Below, piece after piece: positions 47,371-56,620 of a stretch of DNA of 64,000 nucleotides. The stretch is from Alphaproteobacteria bacterium. Its GTDB lineage: Bacteria; Pseudomonadota; Alphaproteobacteria; Micavibrionales; Micavibrionaceae. The notes under the pieces were generated by a model, which worked only from the letters and a program-made list of their open reading frames with translations, was not told the DNA's origin and made no database searches. Both the position numbers and the translations under genes were made by a program. The stretch lies in NCBI GenBank assembly GCA_023384135.1, contig JAHDXS010000001.1, positions 620,001 through 684,000 of the forward strand, read 5' to 3'. Within the stretch, counting starts at the first letter, position 1. The number at the start of each line of letters is the position of its first letter.

Positions 47371-48723
47371 ATGGCCGCACCGGATACCGCCAAGAAAAAG
47401 CTGTTTATAAAGACGTGGGGCTGTCAGATGAACGTCTACGACAGCAAACGTATGGCCGATATTCTCTCCCCGCTGGGCTATCAGGAAACCGACAGCCCGG
47501 ATCAGGCCGACATGATGATCCTCAACACATGCCATATCCGTGAAAAGGCCACCGATAAAGTCTTCTCCGAACTCGGCCGCCTGCGCGAACACAAAGAAGA
47601 GCGCGAAAAAGTGGGCGGCAAGGTCATGATCGCCGTTGCCGGTTGCGTGGCGCAGGCCGAGGGCGATTTCATTCTCGAACGCGCCCCCTACGTTGATATG
47701 GTCTTCGGCCCGCAAACCTATCACGAGCTTCCCGAAATGGTACTGAAAGCCAACGGCAACGAGCGCGTCATTAACACCGATTTCCCCGCCGTCTCGAAAT
47801 TCGACCTGCTGCCCGACGAACACAAAAGCCAGGGCGTATCGGCCTTTCTCTCCATTCAGGAAGGCTGCGATAAATTCTGCACCTTCTGCGTGGTGCCCTA
47901 CACGCGCGGCGCGGAATATTCACGCACAGCGGCCGAAATCCTCCACGAGGCCCGCAGGCTTATCGAGAACGGCGCGAAGGAAATCACCCTTCTGGGCCAG
48001 AACGTCAACGCCTTCCATGGCGAAGGCCCGGACGGCAAAGTCTGGGGTCTGGGCCGCCTGATCCGCACTTTAGCGGACATGGACGGGCTGGAGCGCATCC
48101 GCTACACCACCTCCCACCCGCGCGACATGGACGACGACCTGATCGCCGCGCACGGCGAAGTCGCCAAGCTCATGCCCTTCCTGCACCTGCCCGTGCAAAG
48201 CGGCTCCGACAAAATCCTCAAGGCCATGAACCGCAAACATACGGCGGATGATTACCGCGCAGTGATCGAAAAGCTCCGCGCCGCAAGACCAGATATCGCC
48301 TTTTCCTCCGACTTCATTATCGGCTTCCCCGGTGAGACGGATCAAGACTTTGAAGATTCCCTCCAACTCGTTCGCGACGTAAGGTACGCCTCCTGCTATT
48401 CGTTTAAATACAGCGCGCGCCCCGGCACCCCGGCGGCGAACATGCAGAACCTCGTACACGACCGTATCGCCAGCGAACGGCTGATCCGCTTCCAGCAACT
48501 GATCAACGAACAGCAAATCGCCTTCAACCAATCCTGTGTCGGCAAGACGCTTGGCATCCTCTTCGACCGCAAGGGTAAGAAGGATGGCCAGCTTCTGGGC
48601 CGCAGCCCCTACAACCAATCCGTCCACGCCTTCGCGAAAGACCGCCTGATGAACCACATCGTCGAGGTGGAAATAACCGGAGGATTCGAAAATTCCCTCA
48701 CTGGGGAAGTCCTGAAAATTTGA
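47371..48723 (+). CDS. miaB: tRNA-2-methylthio-N6-dimethylallyladenosine synthase MiaB
   Basis: A 450-residue radical-SAM methylthiotransferase acting on i6A37 of tRNAs. N-terminal cysteines: KTWGCQMNVYDSKRM, LNTCHIREKA and AGCVAQAEG. Radical-SAM triad in GCDKFCTFCVVPYTRG. A TRAM domain closes the protein. In alphaproteobacteria miaB usually directly precedes phoH; here two repeat-protein genes separate them. Confidence 0.96.
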   Translation: MAAPDTAKKKLFIKTWGCQMNVYDSKRMADILSPLGYQETDSPDQADMMILNTCHIREKATDKVFSELGRLREHKEEREKVGGKVMIAVAGCVAQAEGDFILERAPYVDMVFGPQTYHELPEMVLKANGNERVINTDFPAVSKFDLLPDEHKSQGVSAFLSIQEGCDKFCTFCVVPYTRGAEYSRTAAEILHEARRLIENGAKEITLLGQNVNAFHGEGPDGKVWGLGRLIRTLADMDGLERIRYTTSHPRDMDDDLIAAHGEVAKLMPFLHLPVQSGSDKILKAMNRKHTADDYRAVIEKLRAARPDIAFSSDFIIGFPGETDQDFEDSLQLVRDVRYASCYSFKYSARPGTPAANMQNLVHDRIASERLIRFQQLINEQQIAFNQSCVGKTLGILFDRKGKKDGQLLGRSPYNQSVHAFAKDRLMNHIVEVEITGGFENSLTGEVLKI

Positions 48724-48855
48724 AGTCCGAAGAATAGCAAATTCATTTATTTTTTGGCAAAGAAAATATCTTTTTGTCTAAAAATAATTCGATTGATCAC
48801 AAGGCGGATTCAAGGTAGAGTTAAGTCGAAAAAATGTCAAGAAGATGTCTTTTTT

Positions 48856-48886
48856 ATGGCAAGCCTTTTGCCATGATCGTTTTTTT
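48856..48886 (+). terminator. Weak terminator-like hairpin after miaB
   Basis: ATGGCAA (48856-48862) and TTGCCAT (48868-48874) with seven T's from 48880. The stem is AT-rich. It may end miaB transcription and isolate the repeat-protein gene, whose AAAGGA-ATG start is at 48952. The rest of the 228-bp gap is AT-rich. Confidence 0.4.
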
Positions 48887-48951
48887 GTATTTTTTCAATA
48901 CTTTAACACAAATTCATTTTTCAACCATCAGCTTATGTAAAGGACTGTGCC

Positions 48952-51510
48952 ATGCCTACTATTCCTCAAATCGAAGCCAACCTGTTACTTGCCTCCTCCA
49001 CCGGGAACGCGACGTTGTTTGCAACGACGCTGGCAAGTATCACGACCGCTCAAAAACCGCTCATTACGGTTTACCCGCAGACTCTGTTTAACCTCACGCA
49101 ACTCTCCAGCCCGACGCTGGCCGAAAGCATGACCCGCAACATGATGTCCACGGTCGGAACCTATGTTGACGCCTTCGCCATCGGTGATGCGATGGTCCAG
49201 TTCTCGCAAAACGCAAATTTCTCTGCGCTTGATGCGGTAACGGATTATCTGAGCGCAACCCAGAAAACGACCTTGGGCACCACGCCCTTCGTTGGCCAGA
49301 CCCTTCTGAACATCACGTTCAACGACGGGCCGGGCACAACGGACAACACGGCAATTTCCAATGCCGTTCGCGATCTGATGACGAAGCTTGGCGCACAATG
49401 TGACGCCTTCGCCATCGGTGATGCGATGGTCCAGTTCTCGCAAAACGCAAATTTCTCTGCGCTTGATGCGGTGACGGACTTCCTGACCCCGGCTCAGAAA
49501 ACGACCCTGGGCACCACGCCCTTCGTCGGCCAGACCCTCCTGAACATCACGTTCAACGACGGACCGGGCACCACCGATGACGCATCCATCGCCTCGGCTG
49601 TTCGCGATCTGATGATTAAACTGGGCGCACAGACCGACGCATTTGCCATTGGCGATGCGATGGTCCAGTTCTCCCAGACGGGCAACTTCGGCGCACTGGA
49701 TGCCGTGACCGACTACCTGACGACGGCACAGAAAACGACTCTGGGCACCACGCCCTTCGTTGGCCAGACCCTTCTGAACATCACGTTCAACGACGGGCCG
49801 GGCACAACGGACGACGCCGCAATTGCCAACGTGGTTCGCAACCTCATGTCCAAGCTGGGCGCACAGACCGACGCCTTCGCCATTGGCGATGCGATGGTCC
49901 AATTCTCCCAGACGGCCAACTTCGGCGCTCTGGATGCCGTGACCGACTATCTTATAGCGGCCCAGAAGACCACATTGGGCACCACGCCCTTCGTCGGCCA
50001 GACCCTACTGAACATCACCTTCAACGACGGGCCGGGCACAACGGATGACGCATCCATCGCATCGGTTGTTCGCGATCTGATGTCCAAGCTGGGCGCACAG
50101 ACCGACGCCTTCGCCATTGGCGATGCGATGGTCCAATTCTCCCAGACCAGGAACTTCGGAGCCTTGGATGCCGTGACCGACTACCTCACGGCCGCTCAGA
50201 AAACGACGCTGGGCACCACGCCCTTCGTTGGCCAGACCCTTCTCAACATCACCTTCAACGACGGGCCGGGCACATCTGACGACGCCGCGATCGCGAACGT
50301 CGTGCGGGATCTGATGTCCAAGCTGGGCGCACAGACCGACGCGTTTGCCATAGGCGATGCGATGGTCCAATTCTCCCAGACAAGGAACTTCGGCGCTCTG
50401 GATGCGGTCACGGATTTCCTAACCACAAATCAGAAAACCGCGCTCGGCACCACGCCTTTCGTGGGTCAAGCCCTTCTGAACATCACCTTCAACGACGGAC
50501 CGGGCACCACCGATGACGTCCTGATCAAGGACACCGTCCGCGATCTGATGTTCAAACTCGGGGCGCAAACCGACGCCTTCGCGATCGGCGATGCGATGAT
50601 GCAGTTCTCCCAAAACATGAACTTCGGCGCTCTGGACGCGGTCACAGACTACCTGACCGCCGCACAGAAAACGACCCTGGGCACCACGCCCTTCGTCGGC
50701 CAGACCCTCCAGAACATCACGTTCAACGATGGGCCAGGCACGGCGGATAACGTCTTCGTCTCCAACGCCGCGCGCGATCTGCTGTTCAAGCTGAACGGAC
50801 AGATCAACCAGTTCGACTTGGCCGATGCCGTCAACACCTTCGCCATAAACGGCAACACGAACGGTGTAGACGCGGTGATCGGTGAGTTGACCTCAACGCA
50901 ACTGACCAGCAGCTTGCTAAGCCTGATCACACCGACGCTCACGGCGGCGGGCATCACGCTGGGCACGCAATCCGCGAATACCTATACCGGCACCTCCGCC
51001 GCGAATAAGTATATCGGACTGGGCGGCAACGACACCCTGAGCGGTCTCGACGGCAACGACGAACTTTACGGCGACGCCGGAACCGACCTGCTCTACGGCG
51101 GAAACGGTGCGGACATCCTGCACGGCGGAAGCGGCAACGACACGCTGTATGGAGATGCTGGAAACGACATCCTCTTCGGTGGCCGGGGCAGCGACATCCT
51201 CTACGGAGGCGCCAACGCAGACACCTTCGTGTTCGACGCCAATGACCGCGGAACCGGGTCCGACACCATCAAGGACTTCAGCACCGCGCAGGGCGACAAG
51301 ATCGACATCTCCGATGTTCTTGAGATGCACGACGGCGCCGAAGTCCTCAGCCAGTTCGTACGCCTGACCACCTCGGGATCGAACACGCTGTTGCAGGTTG
51401 ACATGGACGGCACGGGCGGAGCCTTCGGCTTCACCACGTTGGCGACCATCGAGGGCGTAACGGGCCTCAACCTCGACACCCTCGTCGCCAACGGCACGAT
51501 CATAGTTTGA
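48952..51510 (+). CDS. RTX protein with seven near-identical 78-residue repeats (type I secreted, adhesin-like)
   Basis: An 852-residue protein. Residues 1-72 form an N-terminal cap (MPTIPQIEANLLLASSTGN...). Seven tandem 78-residue repeats follow (73-618), each starting DAFAIGDAM and containing LDAVTDYL, QKTTLGTTPFVGQTL, NITFNDGPGT and RDLMxKLGAQ. A partial eighth unit precedes RTX nonapeptides (GGNDTLSG, GNDELYGDAG, GADILHGG, GNDTLYGDAG, GNDILFGG, GSDILYGG). The end, GTGSDTIKDFSTAQGDKIDI, then SDVL, is the type I secretion target region. No N-terminal signal peptide. Expected to be exported by a TolC-type system and folded by calcium outside the cell. No exporter genes lie in the window. Confidence 0.9.
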   Translation: MPTIPQIEANLLLASSTGNATLFATTLASITTAQKPLITVYPQTLFNLTQLSSPTLAESMTRNMMSTVGTYVDAFAIGDAMVQFSQNANFSALDAVTDYLSATQKTTLGTTPFVGQTLLNITFNDGPGTTDNTAISNAVRDLMTKLGAQCDAFAIGDAMVQFSQNANFSALDAVTDFLTPAQKTTLGTTPFVGQTLLNITFNDGPGTTDDASIASAVRDLMIKLGAQTDAFAIGDAMVQFSQTGNFGALDAVTDYLTTAQKTTLGTTPFVGQTLLNITFNDGPGTTDDAAIANVVRNLMSKLGAQTDAFAIGDAMVQFSQTANFGALDAVTDYLIAAQKTTLGTTPFVGQTLLNITFNDGPGTTDDASIASVVRDLMSKLGAQTDAFAIGDAMVQFSQTRNFGALDAVTDYLTAAQKTTLGTTPFVGQTLLNITFNDGPGTSDDAAIANVVRDLMSKLGAQTDAFAIGDAMVQFSQTRNFGALDAVTDFLTTNQKTALGTTPFVGQALLNITFNDGPGTTDDVLIKDTVRDLMFKLGAQTDAFAIGDAMMQFSQNMNFGALDAVTDYLTAAQKTTLGTTPFVGQTLQNITFNDGPGTADNVFVSNAARDLLFKLNGQINQFDLADAVNTFAINGNTNGVDAVIGELTSTQLTSSLLSLITPTLTAAGITLGTQSANTYTGTSAANKYIGLGGNDTLSGLDGNDELYGDAGTDLLYGGNGADILHGGSGNDTLYGDAGNDILFGGRGSDILYGGANADTFVFDANDRGTGSDTIKDFSTAQGDKIDISDVLEMHDGAEVLSQFVRLTTSGSNTLLQVDMDGTGGAFGFTTLATIEGVTGLNLDTLVANGTIIV
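49168..50805 (+). repeat. Seven tandem 234-bp coding repeats
   Basis: Units begin at 49168, 49402, 49636, 49870, 50104, 50338 and 50572, each exactly 234 bp (78 codons). They are highly similar at both DNA and protein level, with whole blocks identical between units, which points to recent duplication or gene conversion. Such arrays often vary in copy number between strains and can collapse in short-read assemblies. Confidence 0.95.
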
Positions 51511-51536
51511 TAAACAAATATACGGAACCAGCGGAA

Positions 51537-51564
51537 AGAGGCCTTGCAAAAGGCCTCTTTTTCT
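51537..51564 (+). terminator. Intrinsic terminator after the first RTX gene
   Basis: AGAGGCCTT-GCAA-AAGGCCTCT (51537-51558) followed by a T-run. Together with the long gap downstream it shows that the two RTX genes are separately transcribed. Confidence 0.9.
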
Positions 51565-51882
51565 ATGCCCGATCAATCATGAAAAAGTTATGGAAAAAAG
51601 AACTTTTAAGCCTGTAAATTTAAAGCATGCCTCCAAATATCGCAAAAAAAAAATCTTGAAAACCCATCAAAAAAAAGTTTGCCCAACACAACTCTAATTT
51701 GTGAGAATGCGCTGCGGAAAAAGATAAAAAAAAGAGCTTCAAGACCGCCGACCTTAACCCTTATGGGAAAAGGCCGGGGGAAAAAATGTGCGCTCATCGA
51801 CGTGCGGGCGCCTGTTTCTGTGTGCAAACTGAAAGATGTAAAACTTTTTGTAACCGTGTTTTATTGATAAGGAGTACGCCAA
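51565..51882 (+). other. AT-rich intergenic region upstream of the second RTX gene
   Basis: About 320 bases without a convincing gene. It is rich in A-tracts (a run of ten A's near 51647, further runs near 51669 and 51727), a pattern often seen in curved promoter DNA and H-NS-like or MucR-like binding regions. AAGGAG lies just before the ATG at 51883. No clear single promoter could be chosen. Confidence 0.4.
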
Positions 51883-54800
51883 ATGCCGACCATCGCCGAA
51901 ATCGAAGCCAACCTTCTTCTTGCCTCCTCCACCGGAAACAAGCCTTTGTTCAACAGCACGCTGGCCGGAATCCTGCCCGAACAATTTCCACTGATCGCCG
52001 TCTACGGCGGCGTGTTGTCGAACCTGACCGCGCTGGCTGACCCTGTCGTTGCCAAAAACATGACGCGCAGCCTGATGTCCGAGGCCGGAACCTATGTGGA
52101 CGCGGCCGATATCGGCGACGCGATGCTGGCCTTCTCGCAAAGCGGGAATTACGGCGCGCTTGACGCCCTGACAGACTATCTCACCCCCGCCCAGATCGAA
52201 GACTTGGGCGAAAGCACCGATGTTGGCCAGACCCTTTTGAACATCGCGGCCAACGACACCGCCCTGCCGGATGATGATATCGCCATCAAGAACGCCGTGC
52301 AGAACCTCATGGGCAAGCTGGGCGCACAATCCAGCACCGCCTCAATCGGCGACGCCCTTCTGACCTTCGCGCAAAATCAGAATTACAAGGCGATGGACGC
52401 CGTGACCGACCACCTGACCGAAGACCAGAAGGCCGAACTGGGCCCGTCTGTTCAGGTTTTTGAAACTCTTTACACACTGATTCCGTTCTTCGGGGGCGAA
52501 GTCTCCGATCCCGAAGCAGTCAACGATGCGGTCCGCAACCTGATGAGAAAGCTCGGGCCGTTTATAAGCCCCTACCTGATCTCCGATGTACTGATAAATG
52601 CATCTTCAAACCCGCTTTTATTGGAGTCGCTCGATGCCCTGACGGATTACCTCACGCCTGAACAACTCCCCATCGTCGGGCAGTTTGGTGCTGGAAATGC
52701 GCTCGGCCTGGGAATCGTACAAAACCTCTCTTTAGGTCTGATTGATGAGACGATGGCGGTCCCCGCCATAAGAAACCTTCTCAGTAAGCTTGGCGCGTAT
52801 GTAGACGCAGGGTTGATTGCGGGCTCGATAACAGGAGCGGCGACCGCGCTTGAGGGCGCCTTTGGGGCCATAGACGCCCTGACGGACTACCTCACCGAAG
52901 CTCAAAAGATCGAACTCGGCTCCACCCACGCCCCCATCAATCTGACCGCCATAATTTCCTACACGCAGTTCCAATATTCGCCGGAGCAAATCGAACAGGG
53001 CCTGCGGAACTACATGAACAAGGTCGGAGACTACATCGACCCGATATACATAGGGGATTGGATCGTGAACCTCTCATCCTCCCCGGACTTATACGCTGGC
53101 TTGATCGACGCCCTCACCGACGGCCTCACCGCCGAACAAGTCACCGCCCTCGGCGAACAGGGATATGTCGGCGCCGCGATAACGAATATTGCATTCTCCG
53201 CATACCCCGGCGAAACCGAGCCGCTAATTGCCGACCTCATCAGGAACCTGATGAACAAATTCGCGCCGCTGATCAGCAGCGACGATATCGGGAACGCTCT
53301 AACCACGATCAGCCAGAGCGGCGCCTTCCTCGCACTGGATGCCCTGACCGACAAACTGACGACGGATCAAAAAATGGCCTTGGGAGCCTCGGGCTATACA
53401 GGCACGGCGCTCCTCAACATCGTGGCCTTCAACGACCCCTTCAGCACTGAAGATGACGCAAGCATCGCAGCGGCCATCGACGATCTCATAAAAAAACTCG
53501 GCGCCTTCGCTGACATTGAATCGATCGGAAGCGCACTAGCAACTCTATCCTTGGGCGATGATACATATTTTCCGCCAAATTACAGTGCGCTGAACTCGAT
53601 TCTCAAATACCTGACGCCTGAACAGATCACGGCCCTTGGTGAAACATACTACCCCAGCGAAACTCTCTACAATCTGTCATGGGCTGATTTTTTTTCTCCT
53701 TACAACGACGACACGCCTCTGGGGAATGCGGTCGACGCACTCATGAAAACGCTCGGCGATCAAATCGATGTCTACGCCATAGGAGACGCCATGATGAGCT
53801 TTGCGCAAAAGCTCAACTATCCGAGCCTGAAGGCGATCGTCGATAATATGAGCGATGCTAAAGTTCTGGAGTTCAATGAGAATCTGGGCGGTGTTCAGGA
53901 TTACGTCCTGATGGATTTGTCGGGCGGCGACAACCCCTTCGATCCGTTGGACGATATGCTCATAACCAAGGCCATTCACAACTACATGGCCAAACTCGGA
54001 AGCGGCGCACAAGGCTACGGCATCCGCGAAGCGATCACCAATCTTTCTTACATTAGCCAAAATTATAAAGGCCTGGACGCCGCGACCGACTACCTGACGC
54101 AGCAGCAACTGGAAAACATCATGCCCGAAGGTGGATTTGCACCCTACTTCATAATCCAGCCGATAGTCGACCAGGTCGCCCAGTATGGTCTAGACATGTT
54201 CGTAGGCGGAAATGCCGTGCGTGATCTGGTCCATAAAATGGCGCATGCTTATGACCTTTATGACTTCTACGAGCGGGAAGTCGTGGACTCCGTGGCTGAA
54301 TTTGTTTACTTCACAGGCGATCAGGCGGCCTTCGGTATGGATGCCATCCTCGGAGAGTTGCCGGACCATATCCTGACATCGTACATCCTAAGCGAGCTAG
54401 AAACAGATCAGTATGGCCAGCACATTCTCGCCGATGCCGGTGTCACGCTCGGCACAACCTCCGCCGACATCATGACCGGCTCCGACCTGGTGGAGGACCG
54501 CTTCATCGCGCTGGCCGGAAACGACACGCTGCACGGCTACGGCGGCGACGATCAGCTTTACGGCGATGCGGGCAAGGATACGCTCTATGGCGGCCTCGAC
54601 AACGACATCCTCCACGGCGGCGCGGATAAAGACACGCTCTACGGCGAGGACGGCGACGACATCCTCTTCGGCGGCACCGGGGCGGATACCCTCTACGGCG
54701 GCGCGGGCGCAGATGCCTTCTGGTTCGACGCCAACGACAAGGGCACGGGCGTGGACGTCATCAAGGACTTTAGCCTGCTCGACGGCGACACGATCAACAT

Positions 54801-55008
54801 CTCCGACGTGCTCGAACAATACGATCCGAATACCGATGCCCTGTCCGGCTTCGTCCGCCTGACCGAATCTGGCGCCGATACCCTGCTTCAGGTCGATATG
54901 ACTGGCCCCGGCGTACCCGGCGGTTTCGCGACGATTGTCAAGCTGGAGGGGGTCACAGGCCTCGACCTCGACACGCTGGTCGGAAACGGCACGATTGTTA
55001 CGGTATAA
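51883..55008 (+). CDS. RTX protein with diverged ~78-residue repeats (paralogue of the preceding gene)
   Basis: A 1041-residue protein. It shares the 72-residue N-terminal cap (MPTIAEIEANLLLASSTGN...) with its neighbour. About nine or ten repeats of 78-85 residues follow, recognisable by IGDAM, ALDALTDYLT and NLMxKLG but strongly diverged. The tail has RTX nonapeptides (GNDTLHGYGG, DDQLYGDAG, DNDILHGG, GDDILFGG, GADTLYGG) and the secretion region GTGVDVIKDFSLLDGDTINI, then SDVL. No signal peptide. Probably exported by the same type I system as its paralogue. Older divergence here versus near-identity next door suggests different selective or conversion histories. Confidence 0.9.
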   Translation: MPTIAEIEANLLLASSTGNKPLFNSTLAGILPEQFPLIAVYGGVLSNLTALADPVVAKNMTRSLMSEAGTYVDAADIGDAMLAFSQSGNYGALDALTDYLTPAQIEDLGESTDVGQTLLNIAANDTALPDDDIAIKNAVQNLMGKLGAQSSTASIGDALLTFAQNQNYKAMDAVTDHLTEDQKAELGPSVQVFETLYTLIPFFGGEVSDPEAVNDAVRNLMRKLGPFISPYLISDVLINASSNPLLLESLDALTDYLTPEQLPIVGQFGAGNALGLGIVQNLSLGLIDETMAVPAIRNLLSKLGAYVDAGLIAGSITGAATALEGAFGAIDALTDYLTEAQKIELGSTHAPINLTAIISYTQFQYSPEQIEQGLRNYMNKVGDYIDPIYIGDWIVNLSSSPDLYAGLIDALTDGLTAEQVTALGEQGYVGAAITNIAFSAYPGETEPLIADLIRNLMNKFAPLISSDDIGNALTTISQSGAFLALDALTDKLTTDQKMALGASGYTGTALLNIVAFNDPFSTEDDASIAAAIDDLIKKLGAFADIESIGSALATLSLGDDTYFPPNYSALNSILKYLTPEQITALGETYYPSETLYNLSWADFFSPYNDDTPLGNAVDALMKTLGDQIDVYAIGDAMMSFAQKLNYPSLKAIVDNMSDAKVLEFNENLGGVQDYVLMDLSGGDNPFDPLDDMLITKAIHNYMAKLGSGAQGYGIREAITNLSYISQNYKGLDAATDYLTQQQLENIMPEGGFAPYFIIQPIVDQVAQYGLDMFVGGNAVRDLVHKMAHAYDLYDFYEREVVDSVAEFVYFTGDQAAFGMDAILGELPDHILTSYILSELETDQYGQHILADAGVTLGTTSADIMTGSDLVEDRFIALAGNDTLHGYGGDDQLYGDAGKDTLYGGLDNDILHGGADKDTLYGEDGDDILFGGTGADTLYGGAGADAFWFDANDKGTGVDVIKDFSLLDGDTINISDVLEQYDPNTDALSGFVRLTESGADTLLQVDMTGPGVPGGFATIVKLEGVTGLDLDTLVGNGTIVTV
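52099..54440 (+). repeat. Diverged tandem repeats of the second RTX gene
   Basis: Repeats begin at codon 73, as in the paralogue. The first two are 78 residues; later ones vary by one to several residues. Conservation is at protein level only (IGDA..., LDALTDYLT..Q...LG, AVRNLMxKLG), so there is no long DNA-level identity. Confidence 0.8.
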
Positions 55009-55024
55009 AACATTGAAATCATTG

Positions 55025-55054
55025 AAAGACTCGGGTAATTCCGGGTCTTTTTTT
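55025..55054 (+). terminator. Intrinsic terminator after the second RTX gene
   Basis: AAAGACTCGG-GTAATT-CCGGGTCTTT with one G-T pair, followed by TTTT. It isolates the RTX gene from phoH. Confidence 0.85.
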
Positions 55055-55135
55055 GCATTTTAATGTTTTTGTTTGCGATTTTGCTTTAAAATATGTTCTA
55101 TAGGGCCGCTTTAATGCCAAACATAAGGAGATTCC

Positions 55136-56098
55136 TTGCCGCAAGAGCTATTTTTGGAATTCAGCAATAACACCCTACTGCCCTTTCTGTTCGGCGAACA
55201 TAACACGCACCTCTCCCACCTCGAAAAGAAACTGAACGTCTCGATCGCGGACAGGGGAAACACGTTGCGTGTTGCGGGCGAAGAACCGGCAGTACGACAG
55301 GTCGAAAACATACTGAATGCTCTCTATCGCAAGCTTGAAAAAAAGGACATGACGGATATCAGCATCGCCGACATCGACGCCCAGCTCAGATTCATGGACT
55401 CAGACAAAAGCACCGACGCACCAAGCGGAGGCGATGAACGCCGAAGTGCGCTGGCCATCCGCACGAAAAAGAAAACGATAGCGCCACGAACGCCCAATCA
55501 GGCCACCTATATCGAAATGATCCGCCAAAAGGATATGGTGTTCGGCCTCGGCCCCGCCGGTACGGGCAAAACCTATCTCGCGGTTGCCGCTGGCGTGGAC
55601 ATGTTCCTGCAAGGCCGCGTCGAGCGCCTCGTCTTCTGCCGTCCCGCCGTGGAGGCCGGAGAAAATCTCGGCTTCCTGCCGGGTGATATGAAGGAAAAGA
55701 TCGATCCCTACCTGCGCCCGGTCTACGATGCCCTGCACGATATGCTGCCCTTCGACTTTCTGGTCAAGCGCATGGAAACCGGCGACATCGAGATCGCACC
55801 GCTCGCCTTCATGCGCGGCCGCACACTGGCCCATGCCTTCGTCATCCTTGACGAGGCGCAAAACGCCACCACCATGCAGATGAAAATGTTCCTCACCCGC
55901 ATGGGCGAAGCCTCCCGCATGGTCATCACCGGCGACCCGAAACAAAGCGACCTGCCCGGCCACGTGAAATCCGGCCTCAACGAGGCAATCGAGATTCTCT
56001 CCGGTATCGATGAAATCGGCTTCACCCGCTTTGAAACCAAGGATGTCGTCCGCCATCCGCTCGTCGGTAAAATTCTCAAAGCCTACGACGGGGAATAA
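55136..56098 (+). CDS. phoH: PhoH-family ATPase/ribonuclease-like protein
   Basis: A 320-residue PhoH-like protein. The start is TTG 55136, placed seven bases after AAGGAG. An N-terminal KH-like segment (SHLEKKLNVSIADRGNTLRV) precedes the P-loop GPAGTGKTYLAVAAGVD and Walker B FVILDEAQNAT; the C-terminal FLTRMGEASRMVITGDPKQSD is typical. PhoH and YbeY are thought to act together in rRNA processing, and ybeY follows 12 bp downstream. Confidence 0.94.
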   Translation: MPQELFLEFSNNTLLPFLFGEHNTHLSHLEKKLNVSIADRGNTLRVAGEEPAVRQVENILNALYRKLEKKDMTDISIADIDAQLRFMDSDKSTDAPSGGDERRSALAIRTKKKTIAPRTPNQATYIEMIRQKDMVFGLGPAGTGKTYLAVAAGVDMFLQGRVERLVFCRPAVEAGENLGFLPGDMKEKIDPYLRPVYDALHDMLPFDFLVKRMETGDIEIAPLAFMRGRTLAHAFVILDEAQNATTMQMKMFLTRMGEASRMVITGDPKQSDLPGHVKSGLNEAIEILSGIDEIGFTRFETKDVVRHPLVGKILKAYDGE

Positions 56099-56110
56099 AG
56101 GCCCTAAAAA

Positions 56111-56620
56111 ATGCAAATAGACCTTACCCTTCACGATACGCGTTGGCGCGCCGAGATTCCCGATGTGGAAATTTTAACAGAGCGCGCCCTGAATCAGGCC
56201 AAAAACCACCCGGAAATCTCGGTCCGCCTTCTGATGGGACGGGTCAAAGACACGGAAGTCAGCATCACACTCTCGAACGACGAATTCGTTCAGAAACTCA
56301 ACCGCGAATATCGCGAACAGGATAAACCGACCAATGTCCTGTCCTTTCCAATGACCGACGAGGACGATCAGGAAATGCCGGAAGAAAAAGTCGGAATAAT
56401 TTCATTCGGCGACATAATCATGGCCTTTGAAACAGTCAAAAGCGAATCTGCCCAGCAAAAAAAGGCGCTGCGCGACCACTTCACACACCTTCTGATCCAT
56501 GGCTTTCTTCACTTATTGCACTTTGACCACACACAGGAAGAAGAGGCGCAGGAAATGGAAAGACTTGAGGCGGAAATTCTGGCCACCATGAATATAGATA
56601 ACCCATATGAAAGAATATGA
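56111..56620 (+). CDS. ybeY: Endoribonuclease YbeY
   Basis: A 169-residue metal-dependent RNase for 16S rRNA 3' maturation and ribosome quality control. The zinc motif HGFLHLLHFDH (HxxxHxxxxxH) is complete, and DKPTNVLSFP precedes it. It overlaps corC by ATGA (56617-56620). Confidence 0.95.
   Translation: MQIDLTLHDTRWRAEIPDVEILTERALNQAKNHPEISVRLLMGRVKDTEVSITLSNDEFVQKLNREYREQDKPTNVLSFPMTDEDDQEMPEEKVGIISFGDIIMAFETVKSESAQQKKALRDHFTHLLIHGFLHLLHFDHTQEEEAQEMERLEAEILATMNIDNPYERI

Noticed and set aside
48985-49902. 305-codon minus-strand open frame with repeats
   Set aside because: It only mirrors the tandem repeats of the first RTX gene, so any repeat periodicity in it is inherited.
49168-50805. 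CRISPR-like periodicity
   Set aside because: The 234-bp units are coding, contiguous and without unique spacers; not a CRISPR array.
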